This document shows positions 1 through 8,482 of a stretch of 64,000 nt of DNA, piece after piece. A program made the position numbers and the translations under genes. The stretch is from Microbacterium lacticum (GTDB taxonomy: Bacteria; Actinomycetota; Actinomycetes; Actinomycetales; Microbacteriaceae): NCBI RefSeq assembly GCF_006716815.1, contig NZ_VFPS01000002.1:434001-498000 (forward strand). The letters run 5' to 3'. The notes beneath the pieces are model-generated. The model was not told where the DNA came from. It searched no databases and worked only from the letters and a program-made list of their open reading frames with translations. The first letter of the stretch is position 1. Each line of letters opens with the position of its first letter.

Positions 1-41
1 CCCGCACAGCGGGCGAGGTGACCGCGCGGGCGCGAGGTGGG

Positions 42-47
42 TAGATT
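42..47 (+). promoter_or_regulatory. -10 hexamer, leaderless-type promoter of the YajQ gene
   Basis: TAGATT lies 6 nt before the ATG at 54. There is no Shine-Dalgarno sequence in between, so transcription would start at or next to the A of the start codon. Confidence 0.5.
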
Positions 48-53
48 GGCGGC

Positions 54-542
54 ATGGCTGACTCTTCGTTCGACATCGTCTCCAAGATCGACCGCCAGGA
101 GGCGGACAACGCCCTCAACCAGGCGCGCAAAGAAGTCGAGCAGCGCTACGACTTCAAGGGCACGGATGCCTCGATCGAATGGTCGGGCGACGCGATCCTG
201 ATCAAGGCCAACAGCGAAGAGCGCGCGAAGGCGATCCTCGACGTCTTCCAGTCGAAGCTCATCAAGCGCGGGATCTCGCTGAAGTCGCTCGACTCGGGCG
301 ACCCGCAGGCCTCCGGCAAGGAGTACCGCATCACCTCGACGCTCAAGGAAGGGATTTCCTCCGAAGACGCGAAGAAGATCTCAAAGATGATCCGCGACGA
401 GGCTCCGAAGTCGGTCAAGTCGCAGATCCAGGGCGACGAGCTGCGCGTGCAGTCGAAGTCCCGCGACGACCTCCAGGAGGTCCAGCGCCTGCTGAAGGCC
501 GCCGATCTCGACGTCGACCTGCAATTCGTCAACTACCGGTAA
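54..542 (+). CDS. YajQ family nucleotide-binding protein (UPF0234)
   Basis: A 162-residue protein matching the full length of the YajQ/UPF0234 family, which has two ferredoxin-like domains and has been reported to bind cyclic di-GMP or nucleotides in some bacteria. The N-terminal stretch [10 protein letters not shown] and the segment RYDFKGT near residue 32 are family hallmarks. It is soluble and cytoplasmic. The next gene starts 3 nt after its stop, so the two are probably co-transcribed, although no functional link to a cell-wall carboxypeptidase is known. Family assignment is strong; the cellular role in actinobacteria is not established. Confidence 0.93.
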   Translation: MADSSFDIVSKIDRQEADNALNQARKEVEQRYDFKGTDASIEWSGDAILIKANSEERAKAILDVFQSKLIKRGISLKSLDSGDPQASGKEYRITSTLKEGISSEDAKKISKMIRDEAPKSVKSQIQGDELRVQSKSRDDLQEVQRLLKAADLDVDLQFVNYR

Positions 543-545
543 GGC

Positions 546-1874
546 GTGCACGACCCCGACCTGCTGCCGGATCTCTCCGACCTCTTCGAGCCGGGCGTTC
601 AGGCAGCGCCCGATCCTGCGGCGCGCGCCGCGCGGCGTCGTCGCGTGCGGCGAGCGCTCCTCACCCTCGCCATCGTGGTGACGGTGATCGCGGCATCCAT
701 CGTCGGCTACGTCGCCTGGGCGCTGAACGCCCCGCTCCCCTCCCCCGTCGCGAACACGCGCAGCCTCACGGCGCCGGTCGTCGCGCCGGCGGCGTTCGCC
801 CTGCCCGCCGAGGGAGCCACCACGGTCACCGTGACCGGCGCCCCCGACTATCTCGGCGCCGACGGCCTGCACCTCAGCACCGGTGACGACTCGCCGCGCC
901 CGATCGCGAGCATCAGCAAGGTGGTCACCGCGCTGGTCGTGCTCGACGCGCACCCGATCGGAGACGGCGAGGCCGGCCCGACCGTCACGTTCGACAAGGC
1001 CGCCCACGACCTGTACGACGTCTATTACGTGCAGGATGCGGCGGTCGCCGAGATGCCCACCGGCAGCTCCATGACACTGCGCGACGCGCTCGCGACGATG
1101 CTCATCCCGTCGGCGAGCAACTACGCCGACGCGGTGTCGACCTGGGCCTACGGATCACGGAGCGCCTTCCTCGCCGCGACCGACGAGTTCCTCGCCCGCG
1201 AGGGCCTGACCGGCACGACCCTCGTCGAGCCGACCGGCATCAGCCCCCGGAACGTCAGCACGCCCAGCGACCTCCTGCGCATCGCGCAGCTCGCCGCCGC
1301 GAACTCGACGATCCGCGCCATCGCGGCGACCCCCGACATCACCCTGCCCGGGCCGGGGCACCTCACGAACACCAACACGCTGCTCGGCGAGGGGGGCGTC
1401 ACCGGTCTGAAGACCGGCAACCTCGGCGAGGGCACCTTCAGCCTGCTGTTCACCGCGACGGTCGACACCGGCGTCGGTGAGCCCCTCGACGTCACCGGCA
1501 TCACCCTCGGCGGCGCCTCGCGATCGTCGCAGGATGCCGCGGTGCTGGGCCTCCTCGACAGCATCCGCGCCGGGTTCCGGGACGTGCCCCTCGTCTCCGC
1601 CGAGACGCTCGTCGGTTCGTACACGACCGCCTGGGGCGCCACCGCTCAATTGGTTGTCGCGGACGCCGCCTCACTGCGAACCTGGTCGGACACCCCGATC
1701 ACGATCGCCACCGACATCACGAACCCGACGGAGTACCGCGACGGCGAGCAGGTCGGATCGGTCACCTGGACCGCCGGCCCCGCGTACACCACGGCCGCGC
1801 TCCGCGTGCGCGGCACGATCGAGCCGCCGACCGACTGGTGGCGCCTCACGCATCCGGCCGAGCTGCTGGGCTGA
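546..1874 (+). CDS. D-alanyl-D-alanine carboxypeptidase (membrane-anchored serine hydrolase)
   Basis: This is a low-molecular-weight penicillin-binding-protein homologue of 442 residues that should trim the terminal D-Ala of peptidoglycan stem peptides outside the membrane. A basic stretch (residues 25-38) precedes one membrane segment (about 37-58), so it is type II anchored. The catalytic SxxK motif is SISK at 122-125 and the KTG triad is at 289-291. The second motif reads SASN at 189-192 where many relatives have SAN, so the usual Asn is displaced by one residue. It starts with GTG 3 nt after the YajQ stop. A C-terminal domain of about 110 residues follows the catalytic part. Confidence 0.9.
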   Translation: MHDPDLLPDLSDLFEPGVQAAPDPAARAARRRRVRRALLTLAIVVTVIAASIVGYVAWALNAPLPSPVANTRSLTAPVVAPAAFALPAEGATTVTVTGAPDYLGADGLHLSTGDDSPRPIASISKVVTALVVLDAHPIGDGEAGPTVTFDKAAHDLYDVYYVQDAAVAEMPTGSSMTLRDALATMLIPSASNYADAVSTWAYGSRSAFLAATDEFLAREGLTGTTLVEPTGISPRNVSTPSDLLRIAQLAAANSTIRAIAATPDITLPGPGHLTNTNTLLGEGGVTGLKTGNLGEGTFSLLFTATVDTGVGEPLDVTGITLGGASRSSQDAAVLGLLDSIRAGFRDVPLVSAETLVGSYTTAWGATAQLVVADAASLRTWSDTPITIATDITNPTEYRDGEQVGSVTWTAGPAYTTAALRVRGTIEPPTDWWRLTHPAELLG

Positions 1875-1941
1875 CGCGGGCACCGCGCGGGGTGGGCGCC
1901 GCGCCGCGCGGGGCGTCGCGCGCGAGCCACGCTGCGGCGGG

Positions 1942-2277
1942 TCAAGCCCGACGCAGCGCGTCCCACGACACCTCGAGCGCGGCCGGGCTGCCCGGCGGCA
2001 CCCGCGCCGGCAGCACCTGACCCACGCGCGGCCAGAACCGTCGGTCGATGACGACGTGCAGCGTCACCGGCGTCGGCGGAACGCCCGGCGCCTCGGCGGT
2101 GGCCTCGATGCGGCACTCCTGGTAGCGCGGGCGGGGCGAGGCGTCCGTCACCTCATCGATGCGGATCCGACCGGGCACCGCGTCGGCGAGCGGGTCGCCG
2201 GTGAGGCGCTGCAGCCACGTGACTGCCTGGTCGAACTCGCTCGGCGTCGCGTCCGCCCCGGCATCCGCGTCGCTCAC
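1942..2277 (-). CDS. conserved hypothetical protein, 111 aa
   Basis: A small acidic to neutral protein with no signal peptide, membrane segment or recognisable catalytic motif. Its GTG start overlaps the stop of the upstream hydrolase gene in a GTGA arrangement, which indicates translational coupling and supports this start. The N-terminal half (SEFDQAVTWLQRLTGDPL) looks helical and the C-terminal half is beta-rich, with alternating hydrophobic residues. I do not recognise the family. The coupling suggests that it assists or accompanies the hydrolase. Confidence 0.7.
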   Translation of the reverse strand: MSDADAGADATPSEFDQAVTWLQRLTGDPLADAVPGRIRIDEVTDASPRPRYQECRIEATAEAPGVPPTPVTLHVVIDRRFWPRVGQVLPARVPPGSPAALEVSWDALRRA

Positions 2278-3281
2278 ACCCGCGCCTCGATCGGCGCCAG
2301 GGCGCCCTCGATCAGCCACGCGCGGAGCGCCGCGAGGGCGTGCGCGCGCGGCTCGGCACCCGACAGGACGACGTCGTGGATCGCGTCGGGGACGCGGATG
2401 ACCGTGACCCGATTGCCGAGCCGCGTCGCGGTGCGGGCGATGTCGTCGACGACGAGCACACTGTCGGTCGTCGTCATCGCGTCGGACCACTGGATCGGCG
2501 AGGTCGATCCCTTCGACAGCAGCACGAGCACCGGGCAGTCGATGTCGAGCCCGGCGGCGACGGTCGAGTGCCCCTTCATGACGGCGGCGAGCCAGCCCGG
2601 ATGCGTCGGGAAGCCGCGTTCGGGGCGCCATCCCTCGGGACTGTCCGGGAGCGTGCCGAGCTCGCGCTGCGCGCGCGTGTAGAACCCCAGGTCGACGACG
2701 GGATTCGTGCCGAGCGGATCGAAACGCGCCCGCGCGGCGACCAGCGGCGCGATCGCCTGCCGCCCGATGGCCCCGGTCTGCAGCTCGAGCCAGGGACTGT
2801 TCAGCACGACCGCCGCCGCTTCGCCGGGGTGACGTGCGGCCCACAGGCTCAGGGTCAGTCCGCCCGTCGAATGCCCCATCAGCACGAGGCGCCGCGGCGA
2901 CCGGCGCGCGCGCCCGCGCGAGCGCGCGCGCATCGCGTCGAGGGCGGCGGCGATGTCGGCATCGTACTCGTCGAGACTCGCGACATAGCCCGGCGTCTGA
3001 CCTTGCCGCATGCTCCGGCCGTACTTGCGCAGGTCGAGGGCGTAGAAGCGCGCGCCGAGCCGGTTCCAGAAGCGGGCGAGATCGGTCTGGAAGAAGTAGT
3101 CCGACCAGCCGTGTACGTACAGGACGTCGACGTCGACGAGGGGCGCGAGCGCCGCTGCGCGCGGCCGCGACCGCACGAGCGTCGCGACGACGTCACCCTC
3201 GGCATCCGTCCCGAGCAGCAGCGTCAGCTGTTCGAACGGCGCACCCAGGATGTCGGGCACCCATTTCTGCACGTCGGTCAT
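2274..3281 (-). CDS. alpha/beta hydrolase (serine aminopeptidase S33-like lipase/esterase)
   Basis: A 335-residue alpha/beta hydrolase without a signal peptide. The nucleophile elbow is GHSTGG with Ser138. An HG motif for the oxyanion hole occurs at about residues 57-58 (YVHGWSDYFF), and a late Asp and His (IRVPDAIHDVVLSG) complete a plausible triad. The overall pattern resembles monoacylglycerol lipase/lysophospholipase-type hydrolases, but the substrate cannot be read from the sequence. It is the first gene of a two-gene unit with the 111-aa protein, and a TAGGCT hexamer lies just upstream of its ATG. Confidence 0.85.
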   Translation of the reverse strand: MTDVQKWVPDILGAPFEQLTLLLGTDAEGDVVATLVRSRPRAAALAPLVDVDVLYVHGWSDYFFQTDLARFWNRLGARFYALDLRKYGRSMRQGQTPGYVASLDEYDADIAAALDAMRARSRGRARRSPRRLVLMGHSTGGLTLSLWAARHPGEAAAVVLNSPWLELQTGAIGRQAIAPLVAARARFDPLGTNPVVDLGFYTRAQRELGTLPDSPEGWRPERGFPTHPGWLAAVMKGHSTVAAGLDIDCPVLVLLSKGSTSPIQWSDAMTTTDSVLVVDDIARTATRLGNRVTVIRVPDAIHDVVLSGAEPRAHALAALRAWLIEGALAPIEARV

Positions 3282-3287
3282 GCCGCC

Positions 3288-3293
3288 AGCCTA
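3288..3293 (-). promoter_or_regulatory. -10 hexamer of the hydrolase operon
   Basis: TAGGCT on the minus strand, 6 nt before the ATG at 3281. Leaderless-type spacing. Confidence 0.5.
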
Positions 3294-3328
3294 ACGAGGC
3301 CTCCGCGGCGGTCCGCCGCCGGCCCGCT

Positions 3329-3407
3329 TTCGGGAGGGCTTCTGCATTCCGGAGGGCGAATGCGGCTCGGGAGTCCTCCCGAATGCCGATGTCCTCCCGA
3401 ACGCCGC
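3329..3407. repeat. 79-bp palindromic element, copy 1 (downstream flank of DUF559 gene)
   Basis: This element is directly repeated at 4352-4430 with 4 differences in 79 positions. It is itself an imperfect palindrome: a 27-nt left arm (3329-3355) pairs with a right arm (3375-3401) around a 19-nt loop. Each arm contains two spaced copies of CGGGAGG. It lies between the stop of the DUF559 gene and the hydrolase promoter. Confidence 0.92.
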
Positions 3408-3420
3408 GCCCGGAATCCGC

Positions 3421-4248
3421 TCACCGGGCCCGGTGAAGGCCCTGCGCAACCGCACGCATGATCGTGTCCTGCACCGATGCCCAGTCATCCACGACGTGCC
3501 GGTAACTCACGCGGATGACGTGGTAGCCCATGAGGGTGAGCGTGGCATCGTGCGCGATGTCCTCGTCGCGCTGCGCGCCGGTGTGGTGCGCCCCGTCGAT
3601 CTGGAGGACGAGCCGGTCCCCGATGAGCAGGTCCACCCGATGCCCCGCGATCCACACCTGGCGGCGCAGCGGCAGGCGCATCCATCGCAACCGCGGCAGC
3701 ACGAGTGTCTCAAGGCCCGAGTCCGACCAGACGTCCGCGGCATCCAGCAGCCGCCGCGCGCACGACGGCAACGCGAGCCGGCGCATCGTCAGCGCGGAGA
3801 CCAGCCCCTGTCGCAGCGCCGACTCCCATACGGCGAGCCCGGCTTCGAAGGGCTGGCAGTGCGCGACCGTGAGGAGCACGTTCTCGACGGGATCGACGAG
3901 ATGATCCGGATGCCGAGGCACGAGCGGGCGGTGACGATGCACGACCGCCTCCTGCGTCGGCGCCCGCCCGGCGTGCGGTGACGCGCCCACGTGCGGGCGG
4001 GGCCCGCTCGCGAGCACCCAGAGCCCGAGCCGGGCGGCCTGAGTCACGCACGTGAGCACGACGCCCCGCCGCGCCGCCCCGACCAGAAGGTCGTCGGCGC
4101 CCGGGAGGGCGACCCACCCGCGCGTGACACGGACGAGCGTCCCGCACTCGCGGGCGGTGGCGATCGTGTGTCGGGATGCCCCTGCATCCATCAGCGCCGA
4201 CACGCGCACGACCCCGCCGCGCGCTGCCGTCCATGCTGAAACGTCCAC
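3421..4248 (-). CDS. DUF559 (Vsr-like endonuclease fold) protein with AbiEi-type N-terminal region
   Basis: A 275-residue protein. The N-terminal 60 residues (GVVRVSALMDAGASRHTI, then TRGWVALPG) look like the winged-helix region seen in AbiEi-type antitoxins. The C-terminal region, from about residue 175, resembles DUF559 and very-short-patch-repair nucleases: a conserved Glu (SGLETLVL), an RVDLLIGD strand, then VLQIDGAHH and a final helix after MGYHVIRVSY. Such proteins are common and multi-copy in Microbacteriaceae, and their function is not established. The gene starts with GTG. It is enclosed by two direct copies of a 79-bp palindrome and has a bipartite upstream element shared with comF. 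No adjacent toxin gene exists, so a classical AbiE system is unlikely. Confidence 0.8.
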   Translation of the reverse strand: MDVSAWTAARGGVVRVSALMDAGASRHTIATARECGTLVRVTRGWVALPGADDLLVGAARRGVVLTCVTQAARLGLWVLASGPRPHVGASPHAGRAPTQEAVVHRHRPLVPRHPDHLVDPVENVLLTVAHCQPFEAGLAVWESALRQGLVSALTMRRLALPSCARRLLDAADVWSDSGLETLVLPRLRWMRLPLRRQVWIAGHRVDLLIGDRLVLQIDGAHHTGAQRDEDIAHDATLTLMGYHVIRVSYRHVVDDWASVQDTIMRAVAQGLHRAR

Positions 4249-4296
4249 GACACGATGCTCGACCCGGGGGCGCCCCGGCGGATGCCGATCCGGCGC

Positions 4297-4333
4297 ATCT
4301 GTGGACAGATCCCCCGGATCGGCGCCTGGGGAG
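4297..4333 (-). promoter_or_regulatory. bipartite upstream element CTCCCCAG-N22-CACAGAT of the DUF559 gene
   Basis: In the sense of the gene, the octamer CTCCCCAG (4326-4333) is followed by 22 nt and CACAGAT (4297-4303), which ends 48 nt before the GTG at 4248. The same two boxes with identical spacing precede the second AbiEi/DUF559-type gene and comF. The 39-bp stretch 4295-4333 matches 48940-48978 at 34 positions. A promoter or operator is inferred. Confidence 0.6.
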
Positions 4334-4351
4334 AACGCGATGCGGGTGTGG

Positions 4352-4430
4352 TTCGGGAGGGTTTCTGCACTCGGGAGGGCGAATGCGGCTCAGGAGTCCT
4401 CCCGAATGCCGATGTCCTCCCGAACGCCGC
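4352..4430. repeat. 79-bp palindromic element, copy 2 (upstream flank of DUF559 gene)
   Basis: Direct repeat of 3329-3407, exactly 1023 bp away. Arms 4352-4378 and 4398-4424 pair at 22 of 27 positions. It sits 8 nt from the stop codon of fprA, so it may also act as that gene's transcription terminator. Confidence 0.92.
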
Positions 4431-4438
4431 CGCGCGGC

Positions 4439-5812
4439 TTACTCGGCCCGCGAGACCCGCACCATCTCGTCGCGGTCGACGACCTTGATGCGCGCGCGAC
4501 CCACGGGCTCACCGAGGGCGATCTCGTGCGCGTCGAGACGGTGCCAGCCGTCGAGGTCGGTCCAGACCACGCCGCGCGACTCGAGGAGCGCCGGGATCGC
4601 CTCGGGTGACGGATCGGCCGGCTGCCACCACGACCCCTGGTCGTTGATGAGGTGACTGACCGTCTCCATCGCATCCGACTTCGTGTGTCCGATGAGACCG
4701 ACCGGACCGCGCTTGATCCAGCCCGTCGCGTAGACGCCGGGGACGCGCTCGTTCGAGTCCTTGCGCAGGACCTGACCCTCGTGGTTCGGGATCACGCCGT
4801 GCTTCTTGTCGAAGGGCACGCCGGGCAGGGGCGACCCGAAGTAGCCGACGGCCCGGTACAGCTGCTGCAGCGGGATCTCGCGCAGCTCGCCCGTGCCCTC
4901 GACGCCGCCCTGCCCGTCGGGGCGGGTGCGCTCGTACACGAGCGCCGCCGCGCGGCCGTCGTCATCGGTGCGCACCTCGACCGGCTTCGCCCAGAAGTGC
5001 AGGTGCAGTCGGCGCGACGCCGTCCCGCCCTGATTGTTGACCGATTCGCGCTTGCGCCACGACTGCAGCACCCGGTCGATGACCATCACCTGCTTGTTCG
5101 ACGCGATCGCGGCCTGGGATGCCTCGTCGTAGTCGAAGTCCTCGTCGTACACGACCATGTCGACGTCGCGGAGCTCACCGAGTTCGCGCAGCTCGAGCGG
5201 CGTGAACTTCACCTGCGCGGGGCCGCGGCGCCCGAACACGTGCACGTCGGTGATGGGGGATGCCTCGAGCCCGGCCTGCACGTTGGCGGGGATCTCGGTG
5301 GGAAGCAGGTCCTCCGCGTGCTTGGCGAGCACGCGCGCCACATCGAGGGCGACGTTGCCGACGCCGACGACGCCGACCGACGCGGCATCCAGCGGCCACT
5401 CGCGCGGGAAGTCGGGGTGCCCGTCGTACCAGCTGACGAAGTCGGCGGCCCCGTAAGAGCCGACCGCGTCGATCCCGGGGATCTCGAGCGCGGCGTCGCG
5501 GATCGCGCCGGTCGCGAAGATGACGGCGTTGTAGTGCTGCTTGAGGTCCTCGAGGGTGAGGTCCTCGCCGAAGCGCACGTTGCCGAAGATGCGGATGTCC
5601 CCGCGGTCGAGCACGTCGCGCAGCGCCGTGATGATGCCCTTGATGCGCGGGTGGTCGGGAGCTACCCCGTAGCGGACGAGGCCGTACGGCGCGGGCAGGT
5701 GGTCGAACAGGTCGATCGAGACGTCGAACTTGCGCTCGGCCTTCAGCAGGATGTCCGCCGCGTAGATGCCGGCGGGGCCCGCGCCGACGATGGCCAGCCT
5801 CAGCTTGGTCAT
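4439..5812 (-). CDS. fprA: ferredoxin/adrenodoxin-type NADP+ reductase (FprA family)
   Basis: This FAD-dependent reductase moves electrons between NADPH and a ferredoxin. It is 457 residues long, as expected for the actinobacterial FprA (adrenodoxin-reductase-like) family. The FAD-binding glycine motif is at residues 9-18 (VGAGPAGIYA), followed by the family signature PAPYGLVRYGVAPDH near residue 60. A second Rossmann motif, GVGNVALDVA, near residue 170 binds NADPH, and the FAD-closing segment YATGWIKRGPVGLIGHTKSD is near residue 370. It is cytoplasmic. It stands alone, ahead of the polyprenyl synthase gene on the same strand. Confidence 0.93.
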   Translation of the reverse strand: MTKLRLAIVGAGPAGIYAADILLKAERKFDVSIDLFDHLPAPYGLVRYGVAPDHPRIKGIITALRDVLDRGDIRIFGNVRFGEDLTLEDLKQHYNAVIFATGAIRDAALEIPGIDAVGSYGAADFVSWYDGHPDFPREWPLDAASVGVVGVGNVALDVARVLAKHAEDLLPTEIPANVQAGLEASPITDVHVFGRRGPAQVKFTPLELRELGELRDVDMVVYDEDFDYDEASQAAIASNKQVMVIDRVLQSWRKRESVNNQGGTASRRLHLHFWAKPVEVRTDDDGRAAALVYERTRPDGQGGVEGTGELREIPLQQLYRAVGYFGSPLPGVPFDKKHGVIPNHEGQVLRKDSNERVPGVYATGWIKRGPVGLIGHTKSDAMETVSHLINDQGSWWQPADPSPEAIPALLESRGVVWTDLDGWHRLDAHEIALGEPVGRARIKVVDRDEMVRVSRAE

Positions 5813-5888
5813 GGTGTTCCTTTGCAGTGCGGGACCGCGAGTCGATCCCTGATGGTGTCGTGAGCGTGTCGAGACGGTCGAGGATGCC

Positions 5889-6950
5889 TCAACTGGAGCG
5901 GTCGACGATGACGTGCGAGAGCTTCACCAGCGCGTCGCGCACGACGCCGGCCGGCAGCGGGTCGATGGCTTCGACCGCGGCATCCGCCCACTCGTACGCC
6001 TGCTGCCGGGTGGCCTCGGTCGCGGGGTGCTCGCGCAGCGCCGTGATCGCGTCGTCGAGGATCGCCGGGTCGGCGCCGTCGGCGATGCGGAGGACGCCAT
6101 CGTCGATCGTCGCCTTGAGCGCCTGGGAGGCGGGGTCGCCGGAACGGCCGAGCAGCAGGTACGGCATGGTCGGCACGCCCGCGCGCAGGTCGGTGCCGGG
6201 CACCTTGCCGGTCTCGTCCGCGTCGGGAGACAGATCGATCACGTCGTCGAGCAGCTGGAAGGCCACGCCGACCTTCTCGCCGTACTGGCGCACGGGGTCG
6301 CGGTACTCCGACGGGGCATCCGAGAAGAGCGCGCCGGCGTGCGCGGATGCCGCGATGAGCGATCCGGTCTTGTCGGCGAGCACCTGCAGGTAGAAGTCCA
6401 CCGGGTCCTCCCCGGCCTGCGGCCCGACGGTCTCGTGCATCTGGCCGAGCACGAGCTGCTCGAAGGTGTCGGCCTGCAGGCGGATCGCCCGCTCGCCGAT
6501 CTGCGCCATCAGCTGGCTGGCCCGGGAGAAGAGGAGGTCGCCGGTGAGGATCGCGACGTTGTTGCCCCACACCGCGTGCGCGCTCGGCACCCCGCGGCGG
6601 ACGTCGGCGCCGTCCATGACGTCGTCGTGGTAGAGCGATCCGAGGTGGGTCATCTCGAGCGCCGTGGCGCAGGCGATCACGTCGTCGGTGGCGCCCTCGC
6701 CGAGCTCGGCGGTGAGGAGCGTCAGCATCGGGCGCACGCGCTTGCCGCCCGCCTCATAGAGGTAGCGGGTGGTCGCGTCGGCGAGGGTGTCGGTGACCTT
6801 CAGCTCGCGCGCGAGGGTCTGCTCGACGCGGTCGAGGCCGTCTTCGACGACCCGCAGCAGCTTGCGCATGCGGGGGCCGGCCAGCACGCGCTCGGTCAGG
6901 CCCAGCTGGGCCGAGAGGCGCTCGCCGGAGGCGGGAAGGCTCGCAGTCAC
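5889..6950 (-). CDS. polyprenyl diphosphate synthase (menaquinone side chain)
   Basis: A trans-isoprenyl diphosphate synthase of 353 residues that condenses isopentenyl diphosphate onto an allylic primer. The first aspartate-rich motif is DDVMD at 109-113 and the second is DDVID at 235-239; the GGKRVRP substrate-binding motif is at 68-74. Residues before the first motif are bulky enough for a long-chain product, which in this context would be the octaprenyl to decaprenyl tail used by MenA. It starts with GTG and lies next to menG within the menaquinone gene cluster. Exact chain length cannot be read from sequence. Confidence 0.9.
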   Translation of the reverse strand: MTASLPASGERLSAQLGLTERVLAGPRMRKLLRVVEDGLDRVEQTLARELKVTDTLADATTRYLYEAGGKRVRPMLTLLTAELGEGATDDVIACATALEMTHLGSLYHDDVMDGADVRRGVPSAHAVWGNNVAILTGDLLFSRASQLMAQIGERAIRLQADTFEQLVLGQMHETVGPQAGEDPVDFYLQVLADKTGSLIAASAHAGALFSDAPSEYRDPVRQYGEKVGVAFQLLDDVIDLSPDADETGKVPGTDLRAGVPTMPYLLLGRSGDPASQALKATIDDGVLRIADGADPAILDDAITALREHPATEATRQQAYEWADAAVEAIDPLPAGVVRDALVKLSHVIVDRSS

Positions 6951-6956
6951 GGTTCC

Positions 6957-6962
6957 AGCCTA
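6957..6962 (-). promoter_or_regulatory. -10 hexamer of the polyprenyl synthase gene
   Basis: TAGGCT on the minus strand, 6 nt before the GTG at 6950. Leaderless-type spacing. Confidence 0.5.
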
Positions 6963-7021
6963 CCGGGGCCCGCCCGGGCGCGGTCCGCCGCCGACCCGCA
7001 CCCGCACGCGAACGGCTCGCC

Positions 7022-7810
7022 TCACGCGAACGGCTTGACGCCGCGGTGCAGCGCCACGATGCCGAACGTGAGGTCGCGGTGCGCGACCTCGGTCCACCCG
7101 GCCTCGCGCATCCACCCCGACAGGGTCTTCTGGTCGGGCCAGTCGCGGATCGACTCGTTCAGGTAGTCGTACGCGTCGGCGTTCGAGCTCACCGCCTTCG
7201 CGACGAGCGGCAGCACCCGGTCGTTGTAGAAGCCGTAGAGGCCCGCGAACGCGGCGTTCTGCGGGTGCGAGAACTCGCAGATCACGATGCGCCCGCCGGG
7301 CGCGGTCACGCGCAGCATCTCCGCGAGCGCGGCGTGCGGGTCGGCGACGTTGCGGAGCCCGAACGAGATCGTGACCGCGTCGAACTCGCCGTCACCGAAG
7401 GGCAGTGCCATGGCATCCGCTTCGACGAACGTGACATTCGGGACGTGCCCGTGCCGGCGGCGCCCCTCGGCGATCATGCCGGGCGAGAAGTCGCCCGCGA
7501 CGACCTCCGCGCCGCTCCGGGCGAGGGCCACCGAGCTCGCCCCGGTGCCGGCGGCGAGGTCGAGGATGCGCTGCCCCGGGCGGGGCGCCACGGCGCGGGT
7601 CGTCGCGACGCGCCAGAGCTTGTCCTGCCCGAGGCTCAGCACCGTGTTGGTGCGGTCGTAGCCGCTCGCGACCTCGTCGAACATGCCGCTCACGCGGGAC
7701 GGGTCCTTGCCCAGGTCGGCGCGGTGCGCGGCGGGCGCGGCGTCGTGCGCGGCGGGCGCGGCGTCGGGGTGGGGCGTGTCGGCGGGATGCTCGGGGCGAG
7801 GCTCGGTCAC
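7022..7810 (-). CDS. menG: demethylmenaquinone methyltransferase
   Basis: This is the SAM-dependent C-methyltransferase of the UbiE/MenG family that performs the last step of menaquinone synthesis. It has 262 residues. The conserved entry motif [13 protein letters not shown] is followed by the SAM-binding loop [11 protein letters not shown], and later by the family signature [10 protein letters not shown]. Compared with relatives it carries about 35 extra N-terminal residues that contain a short repeat (HDAAPAAH), encoded by a small tandem duplication. The GTG start at 7810 is supported by a TAGGAT hexamer 6 nt upstream. Confidence 0.94.
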   Translation of the reverse strand: MTEPRPEHPADTPHPDAAPAAHDAAPAAHRADLGKDPSRVSGMFDEVASGYDRTNTVLSLGQDKLWRVATTRAVAPRPGQRILDLAAGTGASSVALARSGAEVVAGDFSPGMIAEGRRRHGHVPNVTFVEADAMALPFGDGEFDAVTISFGLRNVADPHAALAEMLRVTAPGGRIVICEFSHPQNAAFAGLYGFYNDRVLPLVAKAVSSNADAYDYLNESIRDWPDQKTLSGWMREAGWTEVAHRDLTFGIVALHRGVKPFA

Positions 7811-7816
7811 CGTTCG

Positions 7817-7822
7817 ATCCTA
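7817..7822 (-). promoter_or_regulatory. -10 hexamer of menG
   Basis: TAGGAT on the minus strand, 6 nt before the GTG at 7810. It overlaps the 3' end of the DUF402 gene. Confidence 0.5.
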
Positions 7823-8380
7823 GGCGGGCGCCAGGCGGTCGAGCGCGGCCAGCCAGTGCGCCGCGGTCGCCCCGTCGTAGGGGGTGCTCTCCTCGGTGAC
7901 CTCGCGCTCGAGATCGAGGGCGACCTGCTCGAGCCGCGTGGCGATGTCGAGCGGATAGCCGTACTGCACACGGTGCTCGGCCCACTCGTCGCGGTCGTCT
8001 ATCCAGATGCCGCGGCCGTCGCGGGCGCGGATGACGTCGAGGTCCATGTCGATGCCGGTCGGGCTGCCGTCCTGCCATCGCACGTCCCAGGCGATGTCGA
8101 TGTAGATCGCGACGCGCGGGTGCGTGGCGTTGAACGTCGCGGCGAACTCGCCGGTCGGCGGGATGAGGGTGACGTTGTCGCCGTCGGAGCCGAAGTCGTA
8201 GCCGGGGCGGACGCTCCGCCACCCCGACCGCTGCCCCACCCAGTCGCCCCACCGGTCGCTGCCGAGGAACACGCAGTCGTGCTCCCAGTGCGGTGACCCG
8301 TCCCACTTGGTCCACCGGAAGACGAGCCGGGTGCCCGGCGCGGGCAGGTCGGGCGGGGATGCGGGGGCCGCGGTGCTCAT
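7820..8380 (-). CDS. DUF402 domain-containing protein
   Basis: A 186-residue protein of the DUF402 superfamily, a beta-barrel fold related to nucleotide phosphatases such as FomD and Ntdp. Typical features are the conserved aromatic and acidic residues in WRSVRPGYDF, the strand YIDIAWDVRW, and a central DMDLDVIRARDGRGIWIDD block, where acidic residues would bind a metal. The ATG at 8380 has a TAGGCT hexamer 7 nt upstream. It is divergent from menF. The substrate is unknown; family relatives hydrolyse phosphoanhydride bonds, so a small phosphohydrolase is a reasonable inference. Confidence 0.85.
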   Translation of the reverse strand: MSTAAPASPPDLPAPGTRLVFRWTKWDGSPHWEHDCVFLGSDRWGDWVGQRSGWRSVRPGYDFGSDGDNVTLIPPTGEFAATFNATHPRVAIYIDIAWDVRWQDGSPTGIDMDLDVIRARDGRGIWIDDRDEWAEHRVQYGYPLDIATRLEQVALDLEREVTEESTPYDGATAAHWLAALDRLAPA

Positions 8381-8387
8381 GTGCGCG

Positions 8388-8393
8388 AGCCTA
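8388..8393 (-). promoter_or_regulatory. -10 hexamer of the DUF402 gene
   Basis: TAGGCT on the minus strand, 7 nt before the ATG at 8380. It faces the menF promoter across an intergenic space of about 100 bp. Confidence 0.5.
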
Positions 8394-8470
8394 CGCGTTC
8401 GCACCTCAGTCCGGACGAGAGCCGGCGGGCGGCGCGGCCGGCGGGCGGCCGGGGCGCGGCGGGGCCGGAT

Positions 8471-8476
8471 TAGGCT
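8471..8476 (+). promoter_or_regulatory. -10 hexamer of menF
   Basis: TAGGCT lies 6 nt before the GTG at 8483. Leaderless-type spacing. Confidence 0.5.
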
Positions 8477-8482
8477 GGACGG

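Noticed and set aside
3421..4248. A type IV toxin-antitoxin system (AbiE) based on the AbiEi-like N-terminus.
   Set aside because: No AbiEii nucleotidyltransferase gene is adjacent to this gene or to the one at 25047-26018; the C-terminal half looks like a nuclease fold instead.
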